This document shows, in pieces, positions 22,624 through 31,464 of a stretch of 55,475 nucleotides of DNA. The notes below the pieces were generated by a model. The model saw nothing but the letters and a program-made list of their open reading frames with translations, was not told the DNA's origin and did not search any database. Each line of letters begins with the position of its first letter. The stretch's first letter is position 1. Where the stretch lies: assembly GCF_003471585.1 (NCBI RefSeq), contig NZ_QRJO01000013.1, positions 1-55,475 of the forward strand. Reading direction: 5' to 3'. A program made the translations under genes and the position numbers. The stretch is from Collinsella sp. AM18-10. GTDB lineage: Bacteria; Actinomycetota; Coriobacteriia; Coriobacteriales; Coriobacteriaceae.

Positions 22624-24111
22624 ATGTCCACTACCGATGCTTCCCAGATCCACGATCTGCGCTCCGCGCTCGACTTTTTGCGCGAGATGCCGGGCCAGCT
22701 GCTCGAGACCGACACCCAGGTCGACGCGGACGCCGAGGTCTCGGGCGTCTATCGTCGCGTCGGTGCCGGCGGCACCGTTATGCGTCCGACCAAAGAGGGC
22801 CCGGCGATGGTCTTCAACAACGTCAAGGGCTTTGACGATGCCAAGGTCTGCATCGGCATGCTTGCCAGCCGCAAGCGCGTTGCCGCCCTGCTCGACCTCG
22901 ACGAGGAGCACCTGGGCCTCGAGATCGGCAAGCGCTTCGAGAACCTGATCGCGCCCGAGCAGATCGCCGAGGGTGCGCACGTCGACTGCCAAGAGGTCGT
23001 GTACAAGGCGACCGACGAGGGCTTTGACCTGCGCAAGATCGTTCCCGCTCCCACCAACACGCCCGTCGACGGCGGCCCCTACATCACCATGGGCCTCGCT
23101 TATGGCACGAGCCCCGACGGCTCCCAGTCCGACGTGACCATCCACCGCTTCTCCTGCGTCGACAAGGACAAGCTTGCCATGTGGATCACCCCGGGCAGCC
23201 GTCACCTGGGCGCATTCTTTGACGAGTACTGCCAGCGCGGCGAGGACATGCCCATCTCCATCTCCATCGGCCTGGACCCCGCCGTGTACATGTGCTGTGG
23301 CTTCGAGGCGCCCACCACGCCGCTCGGCTTTAACGAGCTGCAGATCGCCGGCGCCCTGCGCGGCCACGCCGTCGAGCTTGCCGACTGCGTCACCGTTCCG
23401 CAGAAGTGCATCGCCAATGCCGAGTATGTGCTCGAGGGCTACCTCATGCACGACGAGACCATCAACGAGGACGTCAACGGCCACGGCTACGCCATGCCCG
23501 AGTTCCCCGGCTACACCGGTGGCGCCAAGGTCTGCCCGGTGATCAAGATCACCGCCGTCACCACGCGCGTCAATCCCATCATGGAGAGCTGCATCGGTCC
23601 CTCGCACGAGCACGTGTCCATGGCCGGCATCCCCACCGAGGCATCCATCTACAAGATGGTCGAGACCGCCATCCCGGGCCGCCTGCTCAACGTCCACGCT
23701 GCCCCCTGCGGCGGCGGCAAGTTCGTTGCCATCATGCAGTTCAAGAAGTCGAGCAAAAATGACGAGGGCCGTCAGCGCAACGCCGCCATGCTCGCCTTCT
23801 CGGCATTCTCCGAGCTCAAGCACGTCATCCTTGTTGACGAGGATGTCGATATCTTCGATATGAGCGACGTGATGTGGGCCATGACCACGCGCTTCCAGGC
23901 CGACGTGGACCTCATCACCATCCCCGGTTGCCACTGCCACGTGCTCGATCCGTCCAACGACCCCGCGTTCGACCCCACGATCCGCGAGCACGGCATCGCC
24001 TGCAAGGCCATCTTCGACTGCACGGTTCCGTTCGACCTCAAGAAGAACTTCATCCGCTCGCAGTTCATGGAGATCGACAAGGACAAGTGGGCCAAGGAGA
24101 TTGCTTTCTAG
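22624..24111 (+). CDS. UbiD-family decarboxylase, LpdC (gallate decarboxylase)-like
   Basis: The 495-residue product is a prenylated-FMN-dependent decarboxylase. As I recall LpdC of lactobacilli, similarity runs over the full length: SGVYRRVGAGGTVMRPTKEG, the YKATDEGFDLRKIV segment, APTNTPVDGGPYIT, MPEFPGYTGG and ILVDEDVDIFDM. Length is also the same. LpdC-type enzymes remove CO2 from gallate, protocatechuate or similar hydroxybenzoates. ATG 22624 follows AAAGGAG; a longer frame upstream has no signal. It is followed 33 bp later by the UbiX gene that makes its cofactor and preceded by a permease. The exact phenolic acid cannot be read from sequence. Confidence 0.88.
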   Translation: MSTTDASQIHDLRSALDFLREMPGQLLETDTQVDADAEVSGVYRRVGAGGTVMRPTKEGPAMVFNNVKGFDDAKVCIGMLASRKRVAALLDLDEEHLGLEIGKRFENLIAPEQIAEGAHVDCQEVVYKATDEGFDLRKIVPAPTNTPVDGGPYITMGLAYGTSPDGSQSDVTIHRFSCVDKDKLAMWITPGSRHLGAFFDEYCQRGEDMPISISIGLDPAVYMCCGFEAPTTPLGFNELQIAGALRGHAVELADCVTVPQKCIANAEYVLEGYLMHDETINEDVNGHGYAMPEFPGYTGGAKVCPVIKITAVTTRVNPIMESCIGPSHEHVSMAGIPTEASIYKMVETAIPGRLLNVHAAPCGGGKFVAIMQFKKSSKNDEGRQRNAAMLAFSAFSELKHVILVDEDVDIFDMSDVMWAMTTRFQADVDLITIPGCHCHVLDPSNDPAFDPTIREHGIACKAIFDCTVPFDLKKNFIRSQFMEIDKDKWAKEIAF

Positions 24112-24144
24112 TAAGTAGCCCTACCAAGTAGTCAAGGAGTTGTC

Positions 24145-24723
24145 ATGCCTGAGTCTTCTGTCCGTCCCCGTCGCATCGTCGTTGGCGTTTCGGGCGCCAG
24201 CGGTGCCGCGCTGGGCCTTGAGTGCCTCAAGTGCCTGCGTCAGGCCGGTGCCGAGTCGGCACTTGTCGTCACCCGCGGGGGAGAGATCACCATCGAGCAG
24301 GAACTCGGCATGACGCTCGACGAGTTTGCCGCGCACGCCGATGTGGTCTACGACAACAAGAACATCGGCGCCGCCATCGCAAGCGGCACCTATCCGGTCG
24401 ACGGCATGATCGTGGCGCCCTGCTCCATGAAGACCCTCGCCGGCATCGCGAGCGGCTACAGCGAAAACCTGTTGCTGCGCGCGGCCGACGTACAGATGAA
24501 AGAGCAACGCCGCCTGGTGCTCATGGTGCGCGAGACGCCCTTCAGCGCCATTCACGTCGACAACATGGCGCGCCTGGCGCGCGTATCGGGCGTCATGTTC
24601 ATGCCGCCCATGCTCACGTTTTACAACGGCCCCGCCACGCTCGACGACGCGGTGCATCACATCGCCGCCAAGGCGCTCGAGGCCGTCGGCGTGTCATGTG
24701 CAAACTATAAGCGCTGGTCATAG
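24145..24723 (+). CDS. ubiX: Flavin prenyltransferase UbiX / LpdB
   Basis: This 192-residue protein makes prenylated FMN from reduced FMN and dimethylallyl phosphate, the cofactor of UbiD. It has the N-terminal GVSGASGAALGLECLK flavin-binding loop, APCSMKTLAGIASGYSENLL for phosphate and prenyl binding, and RETPFSAIHVDNMARLA with PPMLTFYN at the C-terminal side; all are diagnostic. AAGGAG precedes ATG 24145. Its place directly after the LpdC-like gene supports a dedicated cofactor-enzyme pair rather than ubiquinone synthesis. Confidence 0.93.
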   Translation: MPESSVRPRRIVVGVSGASGAALGLECLKCLRQAGAESALVVTRGGEITIEQELGMTLDEFAAHADVVYDNKNIGAAIASGTYPVDGMIVAPCSMKTLAGIASGYSENLLLRAADVQMKEQRRLVLMVRETPFSAIHVDNMARLARVSGVMFMPPMLTFYNGPATLDDAVHHIAAKALEAVGVSCANYKRWS

Positions 24724-24756
24724 GCGTCTTTAGGGTAGGATACGAGTAGTGTTTGA

Positions 24757-24782
24757 GCCCGCTGCCCCTGTGGGCGGCGGGC
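24757..24782 (+). terminator. Hairpin between ubiX and the merR gene
   Basis: GCCCGCTGCCC (24757-24767) pairs with GGGCGGCGGGC (24772-24782) across a 4-nt loop with one G-T pair, followed by TTTGTGCG. It is probably a terminator of the decarboxylase transcript; the short T-run makes it partial. Confidence 0.6.
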
Positions 24783-24815
24783 TTTGTGCGCAAAAAGGAT
24801 GTGTCGGGAGGACCT

Positions 24816-25685
24816 ATGCAGACGGGCATGTATGCGATTAGCGAGATGGCGAGTTTGTTTAACGTTTCGCGCCAAACGCTCATCTACTACGACAAGATCG
24901 GCCTGTTTAAGCCCGCGGTGGTTAACGAAAAGGGTTACCGTTTCTATTCGCCCACGCAGATCCCGCTCATGCGTCTGATTTGCATGCTGCGCGACCTGGG
25001 GCTCGAGCTCGACGAGATTGACCGTCTGACCTCAACGTTCGACATTGGTGAGATGACCGACCACCTGCGCTCGCGGGTGCAGGCGCTCGATGAGCAGATT
25101 GCCGGGCTCAGAGCCGAGCGCGCGAGTGTGCAGGAGCGCCTGAGCTTTTACGACGAGGCGGTTTACTGGCGCGAGCGCGAGGACAAGCCGGAGCTCAAGC
25201 AGTTCGAGCGCCGCTTCGTGGTCTTTGAGGAGTTCCCGGCCGATATCGAGCGTGGCCGCTCGATGCTGCACCCCACGCTCATGCGGGCAATCCTGCGCAT
25301 GCGCACGTTGACGGGCACGCGCCCCATGCGCGGTTGGGGCGCCATGCTGCGTCGCGAGGCGCTGCATTCCGACGATCCCATCGCCGGCGCTGGCTCCTTT
25401 GCCGTGCTGCCGCGCGGTGCCGAGGAGCTGCTGCCGAGCGACGCTGCCGAGCTGGCAGAGATCGGCATCGAAGTGCTGCCCGAGGGCACATACCTGTGCA
25501 TCAGCCGCTGGGGCATGCCGTACGAGCCCGAAGGCATCCGCGCCATTGTGGCCTGCATGGACGAGCACGCGCTCCAGCCCGTTGGCAACGCCTTCGACTT
25601 TTGCTACCTCGATACCACGAGCTATGACGAGTCCCACCAAGAGGACTTCTGCTGCATCCAAATCCCCGTCGCCCTTCAGATGTGA
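24816..25685 (+). CDS. MerR-family regulator with a GyrI-like effector domain
   Basis: The 289-residue product has a MerR-type helix-turn-helix and wing (YAISEMASLFNVSRQTLIYYD, KGYRFYSPTQ), a coiled-coil linker (HLRSRVQALDEQIAGLRAERAS) and a C-terminal domain of about 150 residues. That domain resembles GyrI/BltR ligand-binding domains (AELAEIGIEVLPEGTYLCI, DFCCIQIPV). GGGAGG precedes ATG 24816. It is the likely regulator of the decarboxylase cluster, sensing a phenolic or other hydrophobic ligand. The shared dyad upstream of the fusion and permease genes is a candidate target. Confidence 0.85.
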   Translation: MQTGMYAISEMASLFNVSRQTLIYYDKIGLFKPAVVNEKGYRFYSPTQIPLMRLICMLRDLGLELDEIDRLTSTFDIGEMTDHLRSRVQALDEQIAGLRAERASVQERLSFYDEAVYWREREDKPELKQFERRFVVFEEFPADIERGRSMLHPTLMRAILRMRTLTGTRPMRGWGAMLRREALHSDDPIAGAGSFAVLPRGAEELLPSDAAELAEIGIEVLPEGTYLCISRWGMPYEPEGIRAIVACMDEHALQPVGNAFDFCYLDTTSYDESHQEDFCCIQIPVALQM

Positions 25686-25711
25686 CAAGGGGACAGTCCC
25701 TTTGTCACATC
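25679..25711. repeat. Palindromic repeat spanning the merR stop codon
   Basis: A 33-nt near-perfect palindrome reads GATGTGACAAGGGG, then a short centre, then CCCTTTGTCACATC. The merR stop TGA (25683-25685) is inside it. Related copies lie at 20775, 27152 and 33751, each at or just after a stop codon. They probably act as terminators spread as a REP-like family. Confidence 0.7.
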
Positions 25712-25722
25712 CACGCCCATTT

Positions 25723-25755
25723 CTTATAAACTTGCATTATTTGCAAGTTTCTAAG
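25723..25755 (+). promoter_or_regulatory. Palindromic operator 1 upstream of the second DUF4143 ATPase
   Basis: CTTATAAACTTGCA (25723-25736) and TGCAAGTTTCTAAG (25742-25755) form a 14-bp inverted repeat with one mismatch and a 5-nt spacer. Confidence 0.7.
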
Positions 25756-25762
25756 GTGGCAT

Positions 25763-25795
25763 CTTATAAACTTGCAAATAATGCAAGTTTATAAG
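25763..25795 (+). promoter_or_regulatory. Palindromic operator 2 upstream of the second DUF4143 ATPase
   Basis: CTTATAAACTTGCA (25763-25776) and TGCAAGTTTATAAG (25782-25795) form a perfect 14-bp inverted repeat with a 5-nt spacer, exactly 40 bp from operator 1. It ends 33 bp before the ATPase start codon, where a repressor would block transcription. Confidence 0.72.
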
Positions 25796-25828
25796 TTTTC
25801 ATGTCTGGACGGGCGCTAGGGAGACTCT

Positions 25829-27145
25829 ATGAACATCGTTCGCCGAAGCCGCTATCTTGATCGACTCATTGCTTTTCAGGATACCGACCTCATCAAAATC
25901 GTGACGGGTATACGCCGTTGCGGCAAATCCACGTTATTGGACATGATGAGGGAGCACCTGGCGCAACAGGGGGTGCCGGCCGAGCGTTTGCTGACCTTTA
26001 AGATGGAATCTCTAGAGTATGCGGGGATTACAGATTACCTGACGTTTTATCGCATGGTTCGGGAGCGCGTTGACGGTGTCGATCGCCCCTATCTGTTCTT
26101 TGACGAGCTCCAGAATGTCGAGGGCTGGGAAAAGGCGGTTAACTCGCTCCGAATCGATTTGCCGTGCGATATCTATGTCACGGGCTCCAATGCCTTTTTG
26201 CTATCGAGCGAGCTTGCAACGCTTATCTCGGGCCGGTATATCGAGGTCAAGATGCAGCCGCTCACGTTTGGCGAGTATCTTGATTTTCGCTCGATTGATG
26301 CGGTCGTCGCCGAAGGGCTTAGCGAGAGGGCCGAGCTCGTTTCCAAGACGGGCGATCGCCTTAATTCAAACACCGTGCTCGAGCAGTACATAACCTATGG
26401 CGGCATGCCGTTTCTGGCTCATGACGAGCCGAGACGCGAGGCGTGCCGCGACTACATCCGCAGCCTCTATCAGACGATTGTCGCGCGCGATATCCTATTG
26501 CGCGCGACGCGTAGAGGTCGCGGAGCTATCACCAAGCGCGACGTTCTCGAGCGGCTTTGTGCGTATCTGGCAGACAACATCTCCAATCGAACCTCGGTCA
26601 ACAAAATCGTAGGGACGCTCAACGAATCGGCGGGCGGTAAGACCAACGCATCGACGGTGTCGGCGTATATTGACGCTCTGGAAGAGACGTACCTGTTTAC
26701 CAAGGTAAAAAGGTATGACGTCAAGGGGCGGGAGCTTCTCAAGACAGGCGGTAAATATTACATAGCCGATACGGGAATCCGCAGCTATCTTGACGGATAT
26801 AGAGGCAGCGATAGCGGAAGGATGCTCGAGAACGTTATCTACAACCAGCTTGTCTTTGAAGGATACGAAGTGTTTTGCGGCCATCTGCGCGCGGGGGAAA
26901 TTGACTTTGTCGCAATCGGCGAGGGATCGGACCGTAAATATATCCAGGTTACCGAACGGATCGATGCCGAGGCGACCAGAGAGCGCGAGCTGCGACCGCT
27001 CAAACTAAACACGCTGGGAAAAATCCCTGATTCGTACGAGAAGATCCTGATCGTCAGGGATGGTGAGCATCCAACAGACATCGACGGCATCAGAATCGTA
27101 GGGGCGGTCGACTTCTTGCTGAGAAACAAGATCGCCCACGGCTAA
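25829..27145 (+). CDS. AAA ATPase with C-terminal DUF4143 domain (second copy)
   Basis: The 438-residue product has Walker A GIRRCGKS (residues 27-34), Walker B YLFFDELQ (88-95) and the sensor-like VTGSNAFLLSSE. The helical middle (YGGMPFLA, RSLYQTIVARDIL) and the DUF4143 C-terminus (YYIADTGIRSYL, AGEIDFVA, YIQVTERI) are typical of this widespread family of unknown role. AGGGAG precedes ATG 25829. It is a stand-alone gene bracketed by tandem palindromic operators upstream and a REP-like palindrome downstream. It is only distantly similar to the ATPase at 16852. Confidence 0.88.
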   Translation: MNIVRRSRYLDRLIAFQDTDLIKIVTGIRRCGKSTLLDMMREHLAQQGVPAERLLTFKMESLEYAGITDYLTFYRMVRERVDGVDRPYLFFDELQNVEGWEKAVNSLRIDLPCDIYVTGSNAFLLSSELATLISGRYIEVKMQPLTFGEYLDFRSIDAVVAEGLSERAELVSKTGDRLNSNTVLEQYITYGGMPFLAHDEPRREACRDYIRSLYQTIVARDILLRATRRGRGAITKRDVLERLCAYLADNISNRTSVNKIVGTLNESAGGKTNASTVSAYIDALEETYLFTKVKRYDVKGRELLKTGGKYYIADTGIRSYLDGYRGSDSGRMLENVIYNQLVFEGYEVFCGHLRAGEIDFVAIGEGSDRKYIQVTERIDAEATRERELRPLKLNTLGKIPDSYEKILIVRDGEHPTDIDGIRIVGAVDFLLRNKIAHG

Positions 27146-27151
27146 ACGCAA

Positions 27152-27184
27152 AATGTGACAAAGGGATAGTCCCTTTGTTACATT
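27152..27184. repeat. Palindromic repeat after the second DUF4143 ATPase
   Basis: AATGTGACAAAGGGA (27152-27166) pairs with TCCCTTTGTTACATT (27170-27184), with one G-T pair and a 3-nt loop. It starts 7 bp after the stop codon and belongs to the same family as 25679 and 33751. Confidence 0.7.
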
Positions 27185-27259
27185 CCATGCGAGCCGCCGT
27201 GCCATCTGGGGGTATAAGGCTGGCAAGTGTTAATTTGCGAGGCTTAAGGGGCGCCCCGT

Positions 27260-28129
27260 ATGGATATCGATAACTTTGAATGGTGGTATAGCGAGGGCGA
27301 GGCTCCGGACGAGGAGTGGGACGAGCCCGCGCCGCGTGACGTGTCGAGCGACGAGGACGAGACCGGCAACGATACCGCTGTCGAGCCTGAAGCCGCCTCC
27401 GATGCCGCCGAGCCCCTGACCTTTGAGCAGGCTTGGGCCCAAGCCGAGGCCGATGAGGCTAAGGCCGATGCCACGGCCACACTCGGTGAGCCGGCGGACA
27501 TGTCCATCTCGCCGGCCAAGACCCCGCAGCCGCGCCATAACATCGACCCCGGCAGCACGGCATCCTTCAGCATACTCGACGTGCCCGCGCAGGGTGCCCA
27601 GGCGCCCGCCCCCACGCATCGCCCCAACCTGGCTCGCGAGGAAGACGCGGCCCGCCGCTCACCACTCGGCCCCATCCTCATCGCCTTCATGGCCGGCGTC
27701 ATCGCTTGCTCGGCAATTGGAAACGTCTGGAGCCATGTTGAACAACAGCGCAAAGACGCCGCCAAGGTCGAGATGTCCGTCGAGCAATCGCTCAGCCGCA
27801 CGCGCTCGGTGCATGTGTCGGTCGAGGTTAAGGACGGCGCGACGTGGGATACCGCGCGCGGCGATAGCCAAATGCTCGTCCATATCGTGGGCCGCACGCT
27901 CAGGGGACAAGCAATCGACGAGTATCAATACGTCAATTCCGAAGGTGACGGTATCGAGCTCAAGCCCGGCGACTACGAGCTCACGGTTGATGAGCCGCCC
28001 GTCGCCACCGACGGCACGCGTTACCGCGCCTCAAAGCGCATGGTTCCGGTGAGTTTTAATTCACGGGCGCCCGATACGGTCGATAGCACGCCGCAGGGCG
28101 GGTTTGACCTTTACGCTATTGCTCAATAA
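27260..28129 (+). CDS. Single-pass membrane protein with acidic cytoplasmic domain, function unknown
   Basis: I do not recognise this 289-residue protein. Residues 1-130 are acidic, Ala/Pro-rich and probably disordered (EWWYSEGEAPDEEWDEP). Residues 135-157 form one transmembrane helix (LGPILIAFMAGVIACSAIG). The rest is an outside-facing domain of about 130 residues with alternating beta-type stretches (VHVSVEVKDG, GIELKPGDYELTVDEPPV), which could be an Ig-like fold. The charged R-R at 132-133 before the helix fits a cytoplasmic N-terminus. It lies between an ATPase and an aldose epimerase gene without an obvious partner. No function is assigned. Confidence 0.7.
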   Translation: MDIDNFEWWYSEGEAPDEEWDEPAPRDVSSDEDETGNDTAVEPEAASDAAEPLTFEQAWAQAEADEAKADATATLGEPADMSISPAKTPQPRHNIDPGSTASFSILDVPAQGAQAPAPTHRPNLAREEDAARRSPLGPILIAFMAGVIACSAIGNVWSHVEQQRKDAAKVEMSVEQSLSRTRSVHVSVEVKDGATWDTARGDSQMLVHIVGRTLRGQAIDEYQYVNSEGDGIELKPGDYELTVDEPPVATDGTRYRASKRMVPVSFNSRAPDTVDSTPQGGFDLYAIAQ

Positions 28130-28208
28130 CTGCGCCTGACGCTCAACCCCGCCGCCAAGAGTGGGACAATAGCCCTCGATACTGTTGTTTACTTTTGGAG
28201 GAAGTAGC

Positions 28209-29102
28209 ATGTCCACCGTCACTACCATCAAGCGCGGTGGCCTCACCGCGGCCATCGATTCCATGGGTGCCCAGCTCACGAGCCTTGCCCTCGACGGCAA
28301 CGAGTATCTGTGGCAGGGTGACCCTGCCTTTTGGGGCAAGCATGCGCCGATTCTGTTCCCCATCGTGGGATCGCTGCGCAACAACACGGCAGCGTCTGCG
28401 GCCGGCACCTGCGAGATGCCGCGCCACGGACTCGCGCGCATTGTCGAGCACAAGCTGGTCGAGGTCTCCGAGGACGGCTCGTCTGTCACCTACGAGATCA
28501 CCGACACGCCCGAGTCGCTCAAGGCTTTCCCCTTCCACTTTAAGCTCAACATGACCTATGCCCTAACCGGCGACGCCACGCTCACGCAGACCTTTGCCGT
28601 CACCAACACCGGCGACGTGGACCTGCCGTTCTCGGTGGGCGGCCACCCTGCATTTAACGTGCCCGCCCCCGGTGCCGAGGACGAGACGTTCGAGGATTAC
28701 GAGCTGGCATTTACCGAGGCTTGGACCAACGAGGCCCCCATCATCACGCCCGATGGCCTCATGACGTTCGAGGGCAGCTACAAGGCGCCCGATAACTCGG
28801 ACGTGCTGCCCATCACGCACCGCAGCTTCGATAACGACGCCATCATGTTCACCGATACTCCGGGCTCAACGCTCACGCTGCGCGGTCGCAAGTCGGGCCA
28901 CGGCGTCAAGATCGACTTTGAGGGCTTTAAGTACATTGGCGTGTGGTCTGCCGCCAACGACGCTCCGTTTGTGGCGCTCGAGCCCTGGACCGGTCATACC
29001 ACCATGGACACCGAGGACGATGTCTTTGAGCACAAGGTCAACACCATTACGCTGGCCCCCGGCGCTACCGATAAACGTAGCTTTAGCGTAACCTTGCTCT
29101 AG
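28209..29102 (+). CDS. Aldose 1-epimerase family protein (LacX-like)
   Basis: This 297-residue protein has the galactose-mutarotase-like beta-sandwich. It shows AAIDSMGAQLTSLALDGNEYLW, then PILFPIVGSLRNN and MPRHGLAR, with the candidate catalytic histidine in GGHPAFN and the acid in VALEPWTG. This is the YphB/LacX branch, which acts on phosphorylated or unknown sugars more often than on free galactose. ATG 28209 has GGAGG at the right distance; an upstream in-frame start has none. The first copy of the conserved structured RNA element begins 5 nt after its stop. Confidence 0.85.
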   Translation: MSTVTTIKRGGLTAAIDSMGAQLTSLALDGNEYLWQGDPAFWGKHAPILFPIVGSLRNNTAASAAGTCEMPRHGLARIVEHKLVEVSEDGSSVTYEITDTPESLKAFPFHFKLNMTYALTGDATLTQTFAVTNTGDVDLPFSVGGHPAFNVPAPGAEDETFEDYELAFTEAWTNEAPIITPDGLMTFEGSYKAPDNSDVLPITHRSFDNDAIMFTDTPGSTLTLRGRKSGHGVKIDFEGFKYIGVWSAANDAPFVALEPWTGHTTMDTEDDVFEHKVNTITLAPGATDKRSFSVTLL

Positions 29103-29106
29103 AGGT

Positions 29107-29215
29107 TCCGCCGTTCTAACGAACGGCGGATCGGTCGACGTTGCGCGTCGCCCAGGGCGACAATTTGTCATTCAAAAGGCAGGGCATGACCAGAAGGTCT
29201 ATGCCTTGCCTTTTT
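29107..29215 (+). ncRNA. Structured 3'-end RNA element, copy A
   Basis: P1 pairs 29107-29116 with 29121-29130 (TCCGCCGTTC and its complement, loop TAAC). The linker contains GACGTTGC, then a local stem GTCGCC/GGCGAC (29147-29161), then CAATTTGTCATTCAA. The final hairpin at 29174-29214 has apex GACCAGAAGGTC (29188-29199) and ends in TTTTT. The apex, the linker and the CAAT...TTCAA block match copies at 35110 and 50705, while the stems differ but remain paired. Unlike the other copies it has no long outer stem and ends as a normal terminator. Confidence 0.7.
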
Positions 29216-29357
29216 CATGCCAAGTGGTACATGGGGCAGGCTGCTTTGCGCCAATCGTCCTCGTGTGTCTATTAATTTTTCGCGCACATGCCGCGCTGCT
29301 GGTTGCGGGCGTATATCCTGTCTTATTGTCAGCAAAACGAAATTGGGAAGGCACCAG

Positions 29358-30284
29358 ATGCAATCTCGACAACAGCGCGACGCGCATCCACAGCCGGTAT
29401 GCAGCCGTCGCATCTTTTTGGGTAGCGCTCTCGCTGCGAGCGCTTCTGTCGTCGCCGGCGCGCTTGCCGGCTGCCAGCGCCCGTCCACGCTCAAGGTGGT
29501 CCAGACCACCACGGGCGGCGGTCGCGACGACCTATCCGATTCCGTGATCGGCAAGGACAAGATCCGTATTGGCATGGAGGCGGCCTACGCCCCATACAAC
29601 TGGCAGGTCTCCGAGGCCAGCGAGTACACCATCCCCATCGACAACGTGCAGGGCGCTTACGCCGACGGCTACGACGTGCAGATCGCCAAGATTGTCTGCA
29701 AGGCCCTCGGCGGCGAGCCCGTTGCCGTCAAGCAGAGCTTCTCGGGCCTCATTGATTCGCTCAACAACGGCCAGATCGACCTTATCATCGCCGGCATGAG
29801 CGCCACGCCCGAGCGCGAGGAGTCCGTCGGCTTTTCCGATCCGTACTTTATCGGCTACTTTGGCCTGTTCGTAAAAGAGGGCTCGCCCTACCAAAACGCG
29901 ACCAAGCTCAGTGACTTTAGCGGCGCCACGGTGCTCGGCCAAAAGGATACGATGCTCGATACCGTCATCGACGAGATCCCGGGCGTCGTTCACAAAAATC
30001 CGGTCGATTCGGTGCCCACGGTGTTCTCGAACCTGCTGCAGGGCACTTGTGACGCCGTGACCTACAACACCGAAAACGAGAAGGGCTATATGGCCCAAAA
30101 CCCGGGCATCGTGCCCATTCGCTTTGCGGAGGGCGAGGGCTTTAAGCAGGAGGTCACGGCGAATGTCGGTTGCCGCAAGGGATCGGACAAACTGCTTAAG
30201 CTCATCGACAAGACGCTCAAGGGCATTAGCCAAGAGGAGCGCGACCAAATGTGGGACGCGTGCCTCGACCGTCAGCCGGCATAG
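29358..30284 (+). CDS. Amino-acid ABC transporter substrate-binding lipoprotein
   Basis: The 308-residue product has a basic N-terminus, a hydrophobic stretch and a lipobox (RRIFLGSALAASASVV, then LAGC), so it should be a membrane-anchored lipoprotein. The rest is a SBP_bac_3 domain: IRIGMEAAYAPYNW, DLIIAGMSATPEREESVGFS and TNAP-like downstream motifs including VNTTY-type hinge residues in AVTYNTENEKGY. A gap of about 15 residues rich in polar groups follows Y-N-W-Q-V. GGGAAGG precedes ATG 29358. It is the first of three importer genes. Polar or basic amino acids are likely ligands, but specificity is not readable. Confidence 0.87.
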   Translation: MQSRQQRDAHPQPVCSRRIFLGSALAASASVVAGALAGCQRPSTLKVVQTTTGGGRDDLSDSVIGKDKIRIGMEAAYAPYNWQVSEASEYTIPIDNVQGAYADGYDVQIAKIVCKALGGEPVAVKQSFSGLIDSLNNGQIDLIIAGMSATPEREESVGFSDPYFIGYFGLFVKEGSPYQNATKLSDFSGATVLGQKDTMLDTVIDEIPGVVHKNPVDSVPTVFSNLLQGTCDAVTYNTENEKGYMAQNPGIVPIRFAEGEGFKQEVTANVGCRKGSDKLLKLIDKTLKGISQEERDQMWDACLDRQPA

Positions 30285-30293
30285 GGAGGCAGC

Positions 30294-31442
30294 ATGAAAA
30301 CCATTAATCGCCTGGCCTCCTTTATCAAGGCCGACCACCGTTATGTATACCTGGGCACGAGCGTTATCGCGGCACTCGGCCTGGCGTTTAGCCAGCGCAA
30401 CCCCACGCCGCTGAGCTTCTTGGCGCCTACGGGCGTGTTCCAAGACTGCCTCTGGGCAATCCTTTGGGCCTGGCTCGTCGTGTCGGCGGCGGCGCTCGTC
30501 ACCAAACTCATGCACTGGAATGACTATCGCGAAACGTCGCCGTTTGCTTCCGAGCGCTTTCGTCGCAGCGCGCGCCAGGGCAGCTATGTCGTGGTCGCCA
30601 TTGCGGCGATCTTCTTTATCGACCGTTGCGTCATGTCGTTTATCGACCTGGTGCGGGTGAGCATTGTCTCGGACTCCAACCCCAGCGACTTTTTGTCGAG
30701 TCTGGTCTACATGACCTACAAGAGCGGGGACTTCTTTATCCGCGGTATCGAGATCACCATCGCGCTTGCGACCTTCGGCACCGTCATCGCCTTTTTCCTG
30801 GCGCTGCTCTTTGTGTTCCTGCGCATTCAGACCTTCGACCGTGTGGACAACGATCTCACGCGCTTCTTCAAGAGCATCGGCCGCGGCTTTGCGACCATCT
30901 ACTCCACCATCGTGCGCGGCACGCCCATGATGGTCCAGGGCCTGCTCATCTATTACGCGGGCTTCACCGTTTTGCGCGGCATGGGCTTCGAAACCGCCCA
31001 GGCCAACCAGATCTGGAGTACCTTCACCGCCGGCCTTGTCACCATCTCGCTCAACTCCACCGCCTACATGATGGAAGTTTTGCGTGGCGGCATCGAGTCC
31101 ATCGACCCCGGCCAGGCCGAGGCAGCGCGCTCGCTGGGCCTGTCGCAGTGGCAGGCTATGCGCAAGGTCGTGTTCCCTCAGGGTATTAAAAACGCGATCC
31201 CGGCGCTCACCAACGAGCTCATCATCAACATCAAGGACTCGTCGGTGCTCTCGGTCATCGGCGTGTTCGACCTCATGTACGCCACCACCACCGTCGCCGG
31301 CGTGTACTACCGCCAGATGGAGGTCTACTGCGTGGCGCTCGTGGTCTACCTGATCCTGACGCTCGTGGCGAGCCGCCTGCTCGAAGCCTTTGGCAAAAAG
31401 CTCGGCGCCGAGGCCCCGGCAACGCTGCCCAGCTCCAATTAG
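30294..31442 (+). CDS. Amino-acid ABC transporter permease
   Basis: This 382-residue membrane protein has an N-terminal extension with two or three helices ([43 protein letters not shown]) before the normal HisM/GlnP-type permease domain. The cytoplasmic EAA loop is [34 protein letters not shown] and [18 protein letters not shown] are typical of polar amino-acid permeases. It is longer than the usual 220-residue members because of the extension. It starts 9 bp after the binding-protein stop, with GGGAGG upstream. Confidence 0.88.
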   Translation: MKTINRLASFIKADHRYVYLGTSVIAALGLAFSQRNPTPLSFLAPTGVFQDCLWAILWAWLVVSAAALVTKLMHWNDYRETSPFASERFRRSARQGSYVVVAIAAIFFIDRCVMSFIDLVRVSIVSDSNPSDFLSSLVYMTYKSGDFFIRGIEITIALATFGTVIAFFLALLFVFLRIQTFDRVDNDLTRFFKSIGRGFATIYSTIVRGTPMMVQGLLIYYAGFTVLRGMGFETAQANQIWSTFTAGLVTISLNSTAYMMEVLRGGIESIDPGQAEAARSLGLSQWQAMRKVVFPQGIKNAIPALTNELIINIKDSSVLSVIGVFDLMYATTTVAGVYYRQMEVYCVALVVYLILTLVASRLLEAFGKKLGAEAPATLPSSN

Positions 31443-31464
31443 GCTCAAGACGAGGAGAATCATC

